From Haloglomus halophilum (GTDB taxonomy: Archaea > Halobacteriota > Halobacteria > Halobacteriales > Haloarculaceae), in the NCBI RefSeq assembly GCF_024298885.1, contig NZ_CP101166.1, forward strand, positions 3,843,149 through 3,907,148: a stretch of DNA of 64,000 bases, given 5' to 3'. The notes below the pieces were generated by a model, which was not told the DNA's origin, did no database searches, and saw only the letters and a list, made by a program, of their open reading frames with translations. This document shows, one piece after another, positions 35,671-44,744 of this stretch (positions within the stretch are counted from its first letter, which is position 1; each line of letters begins with the position of its first letter). The position numbers were made by a program, and so were the translations under genes.

Positions 35671-37059
35671 TCACTCCACGTACCCGAGGTCGGACAGTTG
35701 GCGGCGCATCGCGTCGTCGAACTCCGCGTCGCGGCCCTCGCCGACGGGTGCGCCCTCGGTGGCCAGCCACTCGTCGAGTCGCGCTGCGAGGTCGGCCGCG
35801 AGGTCCGGCTCCGAGTCGCTTACATCGGTCGTCTCGTCGGGGAGCGCCAGCAGCTCCGACCGGCCCTCGCTCCGCTGGTAGCGGTGGGTCTCCGTCCGGA
35901 GACCGGTCAGCAGCGACTCGTGGAACCGTGAGGTGTCGAAGGAGGCGTCGTGTTCGAGGTACAGGTCGAAGTTGGCCGGGCCGCGCTGGCTGATGGCGAA
36001 CTCACGAGCCTCCTCCCGGAGGTCGACCCCCTGGACGCCGTCGGTGTCGGCGCCAGCCGCTTCGAGGAGCGTCCGCATCAGGTCCGTGTGCTGGACGAGG
36101 TCGTCGTCCTCGACAGCGAGGTCGTCGAGGCCCGTGGCGACGAGCGGGACGTTCACGAGTGCGTCGTCGACGACGAGGTTGTGGGCCAGGAGGCCGCGGT
36201 CACCGAGCATCTCCCCGTGGTCGGCGGTGACGACGAAGACGGTCTCCCGGTCGGTGTCCAGCCCCCGCACCCTGTCGTGGAGGCGGCCGATGCACTCGTC
36301 GGTGTACGCCACCTCCGCGTCGTACATCGCGAGCAGTGCCTCCCGCTCGCGCTCGGTCAACGGGTCACCGCTCGCCACGCGAGCGTGCATGTTCCGGTGG
36401 GCGTCCATCGCGATGTCGATGGCCTCCTCGGCCGTCGCGTCGATGTCCGCCGTGTACCGGTCCTGCCACGGCAGGGGTGGGACGAACGGTCGGTGCGGCT
36501 CGTTGTAGTGGAGGTAGTAGAAGAACGGCTCCTCGCCGGCGAGGTCGTCGAGCCATCGCTTCGCGATGTCGTTCATCAGGAACGGGGTGGCGTGCTTCGC
36601 CGTGTCGGTGGTGAGCCCCGCGGAGTGTCGACGGATGTTGAGGAGGTACTTCGCGAGGGTCCGTGGGCCCGCCGCCGAGAGCAGCGTCGAGGCAGCGATC
36701 CACTCGAACCGGTCGAACCCGCGGTCCATCCCGGTCGCTTCGCTCAGGTGGCCGTTCCGGGACAGACAGGCGGTTCGATAGCCGGCGTCGTCGAACCGTT
36801 CGGCGACCGTCGGCAGCTCCGGCGGGATGGTCTCCCCGTCGACGCCGACCGTGTTGTGCGATGGGTACGTTCCCGTGAGGATACTCGCGCTGGAGGGCAA
36901 CGTCCAGATACCGGCGGCGATACAGGTCGAGAACGACCGGCCCGCCTCGGCCATGCGCTGGAGGCGCGGGGTCGTGTCCCGGTCGTGGCCACCCATCGTG
37001 GTCCGGTCCTGACGGACGCTGTCGAGGGTGACCCAGACGACGTTCGGCCGGCTGTCCAT
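35671..37059 (-). CDS. sulfatase-family enzyme (alkaline phosphatase superfamily)
   Basis: 462 residues, starting with the metal-binding NVVWVTLDSVRQDR (D13). The active-site loop is WTLPSSASILTG with T53 where true sulfatases have Cys/Ser before x-P-S-R, so formylglycine chemistry is unlikely; Thr can serve in related phosphate-group transferases. TADHGEMLGDRGLLAHN supplies the second metal site. The C-terminus ends in QLSDLGYVE. It is likely to modify a surface glycan with a phosphate- or sulfate-type group, or to remove one. It is co-transcribed with the flippase. TTGGTA is about 28 nt upstream. Confidence 0.82.
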   Translation of the reverse strand: MDSRPNVVWVTLDSVRQDRTTMGGHDRDTTPRLQRMAEAGRSFSTCIAAGIWTLPSSASILTGTYPSHNTVGVDGETIPPELPTVAERFDDAGYRTACLSRNGHLSEATGMDRGFDRFEWIAASTLLSAAGPRTLAKYLLNIRRHSAGLTTDTAKHATPFLMNDIAKRWLDDLAGEEPFFYYLHYNEPHRPFVPPLPWQDRYTADIDATAEEAIDIAMDAHRNMHARVASGDPLTEREREALLAMYDAEVAYTDECIGRLHDRVRGLDTDRETVFVVTADHGEMLGDRGLLAHNLVVDDALVNVPLVATGLDDLAVEDDDLVQHTDLMRTLLEAAGADTDGVQGVDLREEAREFAISQRGPANFDLYLEHDASFDTSRFHESLLTGLRTETHRYQRSEGRSELLALPDETTDVSDSEPDLAADLAARLDEWLATEGAPVGEGRDAEFDDAMRRQLSDLGYVE

Positions 37060-37149
37060 GGCCGGCGTTGACTGCCGGGATTACCAAACCTTTCCATCTC
37101 CGCGGCCGGTCCCGTCAGAGTCTTGCCCGCACGCGCCGGACGGCGAGCC

Positions 37150-38133
37150 ATGACGCTCGTCGTCCTCGGGCTGGACGCCCTCGACCCGGACCTCGTCGAC
37201 CCCGACGAGCACCCGAACCTCGCGCTCGATGCCCGCCGCACCATCGACACCATCGACAGCGTCGCGGGCGAGCCGAGCACCCACGAGCTCTGGCCGACCA
37301 TCATCACGGGGCTGCGCCCGCCCGAGCACGGCCTCGAACTCGAGGACGGCGTCGCCTGGGGGAACCCGCTGCTGGAGTTCGGGAGCGACGTGGCAGACCG
37401 CGTGCTCCCCGACGGGCTCCAGAGCCGCATCGGCGCCTGGCTGCTCACGAACACCGGGACCGACGCCTTCCGGACGCCGGCGACCTACTACGCCGAGCAC
37501 GGCCTCTCGACGGTGTTCGACGGGCGTGACGCGCTCGCCATCGGCGTGCCCAACTACGTGACCGACCCGGACGCCGAGGACCGCGAGCACCAGCTCCGGC
37601 GCAACCTCGGCGACCTGTTCGAGCGCGACCCCGATGCCGTCGGGGGACACGTCTCCTCGGCGCCCCGCGAGTTCTACGAGCAGTGCCTGGAGATGCTGAT
37701 GATCCGGCTGGCGCGCACGCGGCGGGGGCTCCGCAGCGGGACCCACGAACTCGTGTTCGGCTACACCAGCGGTCTGGACCTGGTCGGCCACATCGCCTAC
37801 GAGGAGCCGCGCCTGCAGGACCGCTCGTACGAGGAGGCCGACGCGTTCGTCGGCGAACTCCGTGCGGACCTCGGCGAGGACGACGAACTCCTGCTCGTCT
37901 CCGACCACGGCCTGCAGGACGGCGTCCACACCCACGAGGCGATGGTGGCCGGGACCAGCGAGCGACTGGTCGCCGACATCGACTCCGTGACGGACGTGCG
38001 GGCGGCTATCGACACCGAACTCGACGCCAACGACCACACGCCCGCGGACCCGTGGGCCGGGTCGGAGGCGAGCGGGCACAGCGAGCAGTCCGACGTCGTG
38101 AAAGAACAGCTGGAAGACCTCGGATACATGTGA
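37150..38133 (+). CDS. alkaline-phosphatase-superfamily phosphodiesterase/phosphatase
   Basis: 327 residues from the ATG at 37150. Motifs of the superfamily: LVVLGLDALDPDLV (metal Asp), THELWPTIITG (Thr nucleophile candidate), YTSGLDLVGHIAYEEP (Asp/His) and LLVSDHGLQDGVHTHEA (Asp-His and His). It ends in EQLEDLGYM, a tail shared with both neighbouring sulfatase-like enzymes. It diverges from the 35671 sulfatase. The substrate is probably a nucleotide- or lipid-linked sugar, but this is inferred from place alone. AGTCTTGC is about 27 nt upstream. Confidence 0.8.
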   Translation: MTLVVLGLDALDPDLVDPDEHPNLALDARRTIDTIDSVAGEPSTHELWPTIITGLRPPEHGLELEDGVAWGNPLLEFGSDVADRVLPDGLQSRIGAWLLTNTGTDAFRTPATYYAEHGLSTVFDGRDALAIGVPNYVTDPDAEDREHQLRRNLGDLFERDPDAVGGHVSSAPREFYEQCLEMLMIRLARTRRGLRSGTHELVFGYTSGLDLVGHIAYEEPRLQDRSYEEADAFVGELRADLGEDDELLLVSDHGLQDGVHTHEAMVAGTSERLVADIDSVTDVRAAIDTELDANDHTPADPWAGSEASGHSEQSDVVKEQLEDLGYM

Positions 38134-38194
38134 ATATCCAAAATTAGTGAATAACCCCCCAATATTGTCACAGAATCAAATTATTATCGACATA

Positions 38195-39652
38195 TTACGC
38201 GTAGCCCAGGTCCTCCAGCCGGTCGGCGACCGCGTCCGACACCTCGCCACCGGCCTCGCCGACGCCCGCGTCGGTCAGGGCGTCGACGATCTCGGCCGCC
38301 GTCGCGGTCTCGCCGTCCACGTCGTACGCGGTGAGTGCATCGCGGACGACCTGCGTGGACCACGTATCGCCGATACGGGTCGCCTTTCTGACGACGCCTG
38401 GCTCCTCGGTCGCCCGGTAGACGGCGTCGCCGCCGGCCTCGTGCGGGCCGATATCGTCGACGTATTCGGCGGCTGCGCTCCGCATCGGCCCGTCGAGTCC
38501 CGTCGTGGCGGCCAGCACGGGGCCCTCAGGAGCGAACGAGGTCGCCTCGCCCTCCCGCGTGCCGTTCACGACCTCCGGGAACCGTGTCAGGGTCGCCGGG
38601 GGCGTCTCTCGGACCGAGGGCGGTGTCACTCCGTCCGGATAGCGGACCACCAGCGGGACGTGGAGCAGTGGCTCGGCGAGGCCGCCGTTGCCGTGCCCGA
38701 CGGCTCGGTGTCCCGGCCGTGACGGGTCCGGTTCCCCGAACCCCTCCCCATGGTCGCTCGTGACGACGACGAGCGTCTCGTCGAGGACACCCCGGTCCGC
38801 GAGCGTCCCCAGGAGGTCCCCCATGGCGGCGTCAGCCTGTCGGATGGCCCCGTTGTACAGCGCCTCCAGCGCGCGGCGCTGCCACCAGGGACGCTGGCCA
38901 CCGACGAACTCCCAGGCGTGGCTGTCGATGTCGGATTGCAGGTCCCGGAGTCGCTCACCGCCCCACTGGTCGAACTCCGGCCGTGGCTCGTACGGATGAT
39001 GGGCGTCCATCAGGTTCACGCAGGCCGCCCAGGGGCCCGTCCGGTCCGCCGTCCATTCCAGCACGCGGTCGGCGTACACGTCACCCCCTGTTCCGGGGCG
39101 GAGGCCGGCCGGGAGGCGCTCGGCGACCGCCGGCAGGTCCCGCTCCAGTTTCTCGAAGGCCCCGTTGACGAGCCCCTGGGCGGGCCGGTCGCTCTCGAGA
39201 CAGTGCTGGACGTACGCGAGGAACGAGCCGGTCCCGTGCTGGCGGACGAACTCGCGCGGGTCACCCGCCGCCGGGTACGGGAGGTCGATACGGCCCGCTA
39301 CGGTCCCGAACGCGTCACGGAGCCCGACGTCGACCTCGGTCAGGTACGGGTTCGAGGAGAAGACGCCAGTCTCGTAGCCGGCGTCGGCCAGCGTCTCCCA
39401 TATCGTATGCCCCTGCTGGAGCCGCTGAGCCCGGTCCGTGATGCCGTGTTCCCGAACGTGGAGGCCCGTGAACATCGAGACGTGGCTCGGGAGGCTCCAC
39501 GTCCCCGGCGCCCGGGCGTTCGTATAGCAGACGGCGCGGTCGCGCTCCGCGAACGCGTCGAGATGCGGCGTCGTCGGCTCGGGATGTCCCAGGTGGCCGA
39601 CGTTCCGCGCCCGGACGCTGTCGAGCACCACCAGAAGGACGTTCGGCTGCAC
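38195..39652 (-). CDS. sulfatase-family enzyme (alkaline phosphatase superfamily)
   Basis: 485 residues from a GTG at 39652; AAATAT is 28 nt upstream, while the ORF could begin at another GTG (39676). PNVLLVVLDSVRARN carries the first metal Asp (D11), and TWSLPSHVSMFTG the active loop with S53 in the nucleophile position. TSDHGEGFGEPD and GHRAVGHG are the second metal region. It ends in ADRLEDLGYA. It is the third enzyme of this superfamily within 4 kb. The stop converges with the 37150 gene across about 60 A/T-rich bp. Confidence 0.82.
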   Translation of the reverse strand: MQPNVLLVVLDSVRARNVGHLGHPEPTTPHLDAFAERDRAVCYTNARAPGTWSLPSHVSMFTGLHVREHGITDRAQRLQQGHTIWETLADAGYETGVFSSNPYLTEVDVGLRDAFGTVAGRIDLPYPAAGDPREFVRQHGTGSFLAYVQHCLESDRPAQGLVNGAFEKLERDLPAVAERLPAGLRPGTGGDVYADRVLEWTADRTGPWAACVNLMDAHHPYEPRPEFDQWGGERLRDLQSDIDSHAWEFVGGQRPWWQRRALEALYNGAIRQADAAMGDLLGTLADRGVLDETLVVVTSDHGEGFGEPDPSRPGHRAVGHGNGGLAEPLLHVPLVVRYPDGVTPPSVRETPPATLTRFPEVVNGTREGEATSFAPEGPVLAATTGLDGPMRSAAAEYVDDIGPHEAGGDAVYRATEEPGVVRKATRIGDTWSTQVVRDALTAYDVDGETATAAEIVDALTDAGVGEAGGEVSDAVADRLEDLGYA

Positions 39653-39764
39653 AGCCGTACTCTGCCGACGCCGCACATATTTCCTGCCATCCCTCCCGAA
39701 CCGCCGGCAGCGTACCTACCGTCGTCCGGAACCGGCTTGTAGCCGGGGGCTGTCCGGTCACGCC

Positions 39765-40670
39765 ATGACGGACGTGGCGCTCGCGACGAAGGTGTTCTCG
39801 CGGGCGGACAAGCTCGGGGAGCTCCTGAACTCGGCCGGCGCCGCCGGACTGGACGCGGTGTACGTCGCCGACGACGGCGAGCCGAGCGACCGCAAGGACG
39901 AGCTGTACGCCGCGGAGTACCCGTTCGACCTGACCGTCCTCGACCTGCCGTACGACGCCGGGCTGGGACGGGGCCGGAACCGCATCGTCGAGGCGTCCGA
40001 CGCCGAGTACCTCCTCGTCGTCGACAGCGACCACCGCGTCCCGGGGAACGTGGACACGCTGGTCGCCCAGGCCGAGGCCCGGCCGGACCTGGGCGGCATC
40101 AGCGGCCTCCTCTACGAGGACGGCAAGATACGGGGCACCTGCCACGACCTCCACGAGCGCGGGGACCTGCTGGTCCGTGACGTTCGCGAGGACAAGAAGG
40201 TGGAACTGGTAGCGGGAGCGCCGCTCGTGGAGTTCGATTTTCTCCCGAACGTCGTGCTCCTCCGGCGCGAGTGCCTCGAGGAGCAGGCCTGGGACGACGA
40301 GTACGTCATCGGCAAGGAGCACCTGGACTTCTACGTCGCACACGCCGAGCGGACCGACTGGGAGTTCGCCGTCTCGCCGACCGTCCTGTTCGACCACCGG
40401 CCCGGCGGTGACGAGGGATACGTCTCGAACCGCGAGAGCGCGGCGAAACTCGAACACAGCAAGGAGTACTTCCTCGAGAAGTGGGACTACCGCCAGGTCC
40501 TGCTCGGGCAGACCGACTGGACGGATGCGACGCGCCGGCAGGGCACGACCGACCACCTCGTCGAGTGGGGCATCAAGCGCGCGTTCCTCTCGCTTCCGCC
40601 CGCGGTGCAGGCGCCGCTCATGGACGCTCGCGACGCCGTGCGACGACGACGGAACCGGCCGCCGCTCTGA
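39765..40670 (+). CDS. family 2 glycosyltransferase
   Basis: 301 residues. GT-A core: VALATKVFSRADKLGELLNS at the start, LLVVDSDHRVPGNV (DxD metal site), then ISGLLYEDGKIRGTCHDL and VLLRRECLEEQAWDDEYVIG, with YVIGKEHLDFYVAHAERTDW resembling the acceptor-side loop. There is no membrane segment, so it is probably cytoplasmic or peripheral. TTGTAG is about 26 nt upstream. It closes the 30-41 kb glycan region, transcribed divergently from the sulfatase. Confidence 0.8.
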   Translation: MTDVALATKVFSRADKLGELLNSAGAAGLDAVYVADDGEPSDRKDELYAAEYPFDLTVLDLPYDAGLGRGRNRIVEASDAEYLLVVDSDHRVPGNVDTLVAQAEARPDLGGISGLLYEDGKIRGTCHDLHERGDLLVRDVREDKKVELVAGAPLVEFDFLPNVVLLRRECLEEQAWDDEYVIGKEHLDFYVAHAERTDWEFAVSPTVLFDHRPGGDEGYVSNRESAAKLEHSKEYFLEKWDYRQVLLGQTDWTDATRRQGTTDHLVEWGIKRAFLSLPPAVQAPLMDARDAVRRRRNRPPL

Positions 40671-40826
40671 GCCGGCGCCACGCCGTCTTCCACGCGTGTA
40701 ACTCCATCCGATACATCACCGAGTGCCACGAAGGCCGTGTGTCCGCGGCGGGCGGTCGGCCCTCCGAGTGACCCGGGACCCCGTCGCGGACGAAGCTTCA
40801 AGTGACGGCTCCCCGACTCGGTGGGC

Positions 40827-41834
40827 ATGACCTTCGACGCGGCACTGGACGGCACGCTGATGCTGTCGGATCACTCCAGTATCGACGAGGCCGTCGCGCA
40901 GGCGCAGCGATACGAGGACCACGGGTTCAGGCGCGTCTCGATGGGCGAGGTGACCGGGTGGAACATCGTGCCGGTGCTGACGGCCATCGCCCGTGAGACC
41001 GGCATCGGCATCTCGAACGACGTGTTCTCGCCGCCCTCGCGCTCGCCGGCGATGCTGGCACAGACCGCACTCACCCTCCACGAGGCCAGCGACGGCGACT
41101 ACCGGATGGGGCTGGGGCCGTCCTCGCCCGCGCTGGTGGAGCGGTGGCACTCGGGCGAGTTCGAACCGGCGCTCCGCCGCACGCGCGAGACCATCGACAT
41201 CGTCCGCGCGGTGTACGAGGGCGGGAAGGTCGACTACGACGGCGAGGTGTACGAGCTGGGCGGAATGGGGTACGACCGGCAGGTCCCCGACGACCCGCCG
41301 GCCATCGACCTCGCGACGCTCGGGCCGAAGGCGGTCGAGATGACCGGGCGGTTCGCGGACGGCTGGGTCCCGCAGCTGTTCACCGCCGACGGGCTCCGCG
41401 ACCGGCTGGCGGACCTCGAACGCGGCGCCGACCTCGGTGACCGCTCCGTCGACGACGTACGCGTCGCGCCGCTGGTGCGGACGTTCGCCCACGAGAACGG
41501 CGACCACGCGCGGTCGATGGCCCGGCAGATGGTCGCGTTCCTCGTCGGCGCGTACGGCCCGTTCTACGGCAACTCCGTCGCCGAACAGGGGTACCCCGAC
41601 GCCGTCGAGGAGATCCGCGCGGCGTGGGAGGAGAAGGACACGGCCGCGATGGCCGCCGCGCTCCCGGACGAGGCGCTCGAGGAACTCGCCGCGGCGGGGA
41701 CGCCCGAGGAGGTCCGCGAGCACTACCGCGAACTGGCGAGCGTCGACGGCGTGGACGCCGTCCGGTGTGCGTTCGTCGCGGGGATGAGCCAGGAGGACAA
41801 GGAGCGGACGATGGCGGCGCTGGCCGAGCTGTAG
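40827..41834 (+). CDS. luciferase-like F420/FMN-dependent oxidoreductase (Mer-like)
   Basis: 335 residues from the ATG at 40827, chosen because CTTCAAG lies about 28 nt upstream; a GTG six bases earlier is possible. The TIM-barrel luciferase-like family is shown by MGEVTGWNIVPVLTAIA, GIGISNDVFSPPSRSP, MGLGPSSPALVERWH, the internal PAIDLATLGPKAVEMTG and FADGWVPQLFT. In archaea such proteins usually use coenzyme F420 (for example methylenetetrahydromethanopterin reductase), with a non-methanogenic role in haloarchaea. The substrate is not readable. Confidence 0.82.
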   Translation: MTFDAALDGTLMLSDHSSIDEAVAQAQRYEDHGFRRVSMGEVTGWNIVPVLTAIARETGIGISNDVFSPPSRSPAMLAQTALTLHEASDGDYRMGLGPSSPALVERWHSGEFEPALRRTRETIDIVRAVYEGGKVDYDGEVYELGGMGYDRQVPDDPPAIDLATLGPKAVEMTGRFADGWVPQLFTADGLRDRLADLERGADLGDRSVDDVRVAPLVRTFAHENGDHARSMARQMVAFLVGAYGPFYGNSVAEQGYPDAVEEIRAAWEEKDTAAMAAALPDEALEELAAAGTPEEVREHYRELASVDGVDAVRCAFVAGMSQEDKERTMAALAEL

Positions 41835-41917
41835 TCCGGCGGGAACCGCCATCCCGTCCCCGTCGCGGGGTCAGTGTGAATGAATAGCATTATGCGGAAC
41901 CCACCTGAACGCCGCCT

Positions 41918-42793
41918 ATGAGTCTCGAGAGGCCGGACCTCGAAGGCAGTACGGCGTTCATCACTGGAACTACGCGCGGCATCGGCAAGTCCATCGCGCT
42001 GGACCTGGCCGAGCGTGGCTGCAACATCGTCTCGACCGGCAAGACCAGCGAGAACAACGACTACGGCGAGGACAAGGGTCTCGAGGGAACCATCGAGCAG
42101 ACCGCCCGCGAGTGCGAGGAGAAGGGCGTCGAGGCCCACCCCATCGAACTCAACGTCCGCGACGAGGAGGTCGTCGAGGCTGCCGTCGAGGAGGCCGTCG
42201 ACCACTTCGGCGAGGTCAACATCCTCATCAACAACGCGTCGGCCATCCAGCCCGCCAACGTCGAGGACCTGCCCGCCAACCGCTTCGACCTGCTGACCGA
42301 CGTGAACGTCCGCGGCACGTACATCACCTCGCGGGCGTTCATCCCGCATCTCCGCGAGGCCGACGAGGACTCGTGGATCCTCACGAACGCGCCGCCCGTC
42401 CGCACCGACCGGAAGACCGGCGGCTCGGCCTACGCGTGGTCGAAGATGGGGATGAGCTTCATCACGCTCTCGCTGGCCGGCGAGCTGGCCGGCGACGACA
42501 TCGGCTGCAACTCCTTCTGGCCCGTCACCGCCATCGACACGCGCGCGACCCGGCACTTCGGCATGGGCACGGAGGACGACTGGCGGACCCCGCAGATCGT
42601 CTCCGACACCGTACTGGGCATCCTGAACGAGGACCCCGCCGAGTTCACCGGCAACGCGGTCTACGACGAGGACTTCCTCGTCGAGAAGGGCATCACGGAC
42701 TTCTCGGAGTACAACCTGACCGAGGGCGACCCGCACCCGATGTCGGCCCAGATGGTCGACTCCGAGTACGAGCGCCCGGCTGAACTGCAGTAA
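41918..42793 (+). CDS. SDR oxidoreductase, HSDL2-like
   Basis: 291 residues, Rossmann fold: TGTTRGIGK (16-24), NNAS at 105-108 and Y172-x3-K176 (YAWSK). The order and spacing match hydroxysteroid dehydrogenase-like 2, without its SCP2 domain. In that family the catalytic Ser is in an I-S-P-P stretch; here the region reads TNAPPV (A158), so the classical Ser-Tyr-Lys triad looks incomplete. It may still reduce or bind a fatty-acyl substrate. CATTAT is 27 nt upstream, a leaderless layout. Confidence 0.82.
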   Translation: MSLERPDLEGSTAFITGTTRGIGKSIALDLAERGCNIVSTGKTSENNDYGEDKGLEGTIEQTARECEEKGVEAHPIELNVRDEEVVEAAVEEAVDHFGEVNILINNASAIQPANVEDLPANRFDLLTDVNVRGTYITSRAFIPHLREADEDSWILTNAPPVRTDRKTGGSAYAWSKMGMSFITLSLAGELAGDDIGCNSFWPVTAIDTRATRHFGMGTEDDWRTPQIVSDTVLGILNEDPAEFTGNAVYDEDFLVEKGITDFSEYNLTEGDPHPMSAQMVDSEYERPAELQ

Positions 42794-42930
42794 CGGCACC
42801 GACACGCTGTCTCGCTGTTCTGGAGAACCCACCTCCCCGGTCGCGCACGGACACCGGTGCGTGGACCGGTACGTGATCGAAGGCGATTATCGGGTCGATA
42901 AGCAAGTGGTCGGGCGAAGCACGTCGAGCT

Positions 42931-43044
42931 ATGTCCAGCAGAACCGACGAAGCCCACTGCCCGCGCTGTGACCGCACGACGGCCGTCCACACCGACAAGC
43001 CGTGGCTCGGGTCCGTGTGTCTGGAGTGTGGCGCGACGGTCTGA
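42931..43044 (+). CDS. 37-residue zinc-ribbon microprotein
   Basis: A very short ORF with two zinc knuckles, C10-P-R-C13 and C30-L-E-C33, beginning MSSRTDEAHCPRC and ending LECGATV. GATAAG about 30 nt upstream and G/C-rich third positions support it. Haloarchaea have many such zinc-finger microproteins, mostly of unknown role. It converges with the PaaG-like gene 16 nt away and is easy to miss in automatic annotation because of its length. Confidence 0.6.
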   Translation: MSSRTDEAHCPRCDRTTAVHTDKPWLGSVCLECGATV

Positions 43045-43060
43045 CCGCTCTCGAACCGCG

Positions 43061-43855
43061 CTACTCCCCCTCGAACTCGGGGTCGCGCTTCTGTGCGAAC
43101 GCCGTGATGCCCTCGAGGTGGTCGTCCGTCTGCGCGCAGTCGGCCATCCCCTGTGTCTCGTGAGCCAGTTGCGTCGGCATGTCGTTGGCGTACGACTCGT
43201 CGAGCAGCCGCATCGTCCGGCCCAGCGCGACCGTCGGCCCCTCGGCGATTCGGCCGACGACCTCGTCGAGGCGGTCGTCGAACTCGTCCTCGGGGACGGC
43301 CTCCGTGGCGAGTCCACGCTCGGCGGCCTCGGCCGCACTCACCTGCTCGTTGAGGAGGACGAGCCGTTTCGCCTCGCGCCGGTTGACCGTGCGCGGGAGG
43401 TAGAAGGTGGAGCCACCGTCACCGGTCATCCCGATTCTGGGGTAGCCGTACTGGAAGTAGGCGTCCTCGGAGGCGATGGTGTAGTCGCCGGCGATGGCCA
43501 GCGAGAAGCCCGCGCCGACGGCGGGACCGTTGATACCCGTGACGACCGGCACCTCGGCCTGGTGGAGGTGGAGCATCGCGTCGTGGAGGACGGCCGCGCC
43601 CTTCCGGAAGCCGCGGGCGGGCGTCGCCGCATCGGCGCTCCCGAGGTCCAGCACGTCGCCGCCGGCGCAGAACACGCCGTCGGAGCCGGTCAGGACGAGA
43701 CATCGGGGCCGGTCGTCCTCGAGCTGGACGAAGATGTCGGTCAACTCGTCGATCATCGTCCGGTTCATCGCGTTCATCTTGCTCGTGCTGTCGATGACGA
43801 CGTGCCGGACGCCGTCCTCGTCGGACACGCGGAAGTTCTCGAATTCGTCGCTCAC
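43061..43855 (-). CDS. PaaG-like enoyl-CoA isomerase/hydratase
   Basis: 264 residues, GTG start. Crotonase fold: CLVLTGSDGVFCAGGDVLDL (oxyanion hole) and NGPAVGAGFSLAIAGDYTIAS. At the second catalytic region it has IGMTGDGGSTFYLPR with D146, the PaaG-type Asp, instead of the Glu of true hydratases. That suggests a double-bond isomerase, as in phenylacetate or unsaturated fatty-acid breakdown; hydratase activity is less likely. It ends in REPEFEGE-like acidic residues. GATACG is 26 nt upstream. Confidence 0.83.
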   Translation of the reverse strand: MSDEFENFRVSDEDGVRHVVIDSTSKMNAMNRTMIDELTDIFVQLEDDRPRCLVLTGSDGVFCAGGDVLDLGSADAATPARGFRKGAAVLHDAMLHLHQAEVPVVTGINGPAVGAGFSLAIAGDYTIASEDAYFQYGYPRIGMTGDGGSTFYLPRTVNRREAKRLVLLNEQVSAAEAAERGLATEAVPEDEFDDRLDEVVGRIAEGPTVALGRTMRLLDESYANDMPTQLAHETQGMADCAQTDDHLEGITAFAQKRDPEFEGE

Positions 43856-43905
43856 GACCCGCTGGTCATCCCGAGGATACGTAGCCTTTCGGGGGTCGCC
43901 GTGGC

Positions 43906-44106
43906 TTACTCGCGAAGCCGGAGCGTCCGACTCGCGACCGCGTTGCAGGACTGGCAGGTCCGCTGGTAGCGAACCCGGCCGCCATCGGTTTCACAGCGCC
44001 ACTCGGCCGCGTCGCTCCCGCACTCCGGACAGCGGGACTCGGTCTCGGTCAGTCTGTCTCGCAGCCGGTCGAGCGCCGTGATGCCGGTCGGGCCTTGCAC
44101 TGCCAT
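43906..44106 (-). CDS. zinc-finger microprotein (HVO_0649-like)
   Basis: 66 residues with cysteines C26/C29 (CPEC), C38 and C51/C54 (CQSC). The start MAVQGPTGITALDRLRDRL is a short amphipathic helix. The TTTATC box is 27 nt upstream on the minus strand. It resembles, from memory, the HVO_0649-type haloarchaeal zinc-finger family; the role of that family is not established as far as I know. Confidence 0.7.
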   Translation of the reverse strand: MAVQGPTGITALDRLRDRLTETESRCPECGSDAAEWRCETDGGRVRYQRTCQSCNAVASRTLRLRE

Positions 44107-44174
44107 GGGTTGTCATACACCATCGACCGTGATAAATCGAACGGGCGCCCGTATCCTCGGGCCGAACGGCCGTC

Positions 44175-44627
44175 TCACGGTCCGTATCGGACGAGGAAGC
44201 CAGCCAGCAGCACTCCGACGCCCCCTACCTCCGCGACGACGAGTGCGACCATCGCTCCGGTCACCAGGCGCGGGTCGAGTTCACGGTCGCCCAGCACGTG
44301 CGGCCGGGCGAACTGGTTGTTCGTGTCCTGCAACACGCCGTGGATAACGTACGAGGCGACCGCGCCGGCGAAGAACACCTGTGGGAGCACCACGGCCGCG
44401 ACGGTGACCGGTTCCGAGAACGGCGCGACGGCGGCGAGTTCGAACAGCACCAGCGCCGCGAACGAGTAGAGCAGCGACGCCCGGTGGGCGATATCGACGT
44501 ACGTGGGGGCACTGGCCGCCCCGTCGGCCGTCGCACGGATATGGGCGTACTTCCAGACCCCGGTCAGGAGCCCGACCAGCAGGAACGACCCGCTCCCGAA
44601 CAGGGCGAGTTGCGCGGCGGCACGCAT
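44175..44627 (-). CDS. four-helix membrane protein of unknown function
   Basis: 150 residues when started at the ATG at 44627; the longer frame (to 45029) is antisense to the uS10 gene. Four hydrophobic segments begin with LALFGSGSFLLVGLLTGVWKYAHI and end with VALVVAEVGGVGVLLAGFLV. HIRATADG and VIHGVLQDTNNQFARPHVLG are loops with possible ligand histidines. The pattern of paired helices resembles small quinone- or heme-binding membrane proteins, but nothing specific can be claimed. Confidence 0.65.
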   Translation of the reverse strand: MRAAAQLALFGSGSFLLVGLLTGVWKYAHIRATADGAASAPTYVDIAHRASLLYSFAALVLFELAAVAPFSEPVTVAAVVLPQVFFAGAVASYVIHGVLQDTNNQFARPHVLGDRELDPRLVTGAMVALVVAEVGGVGVLLAGFLVRYGP

Positions 44628-44744
44628 ACCCGACCCTGCGAGGGCCACCGCCTCAACCTGCCGGTTGCGGGCGAGGCCCGTCAACTGCTCGCGCACCGGC
44701 TGGCAACCGAACCCGTTTTGTCCGCGCCCGGACCACGGACGGGT

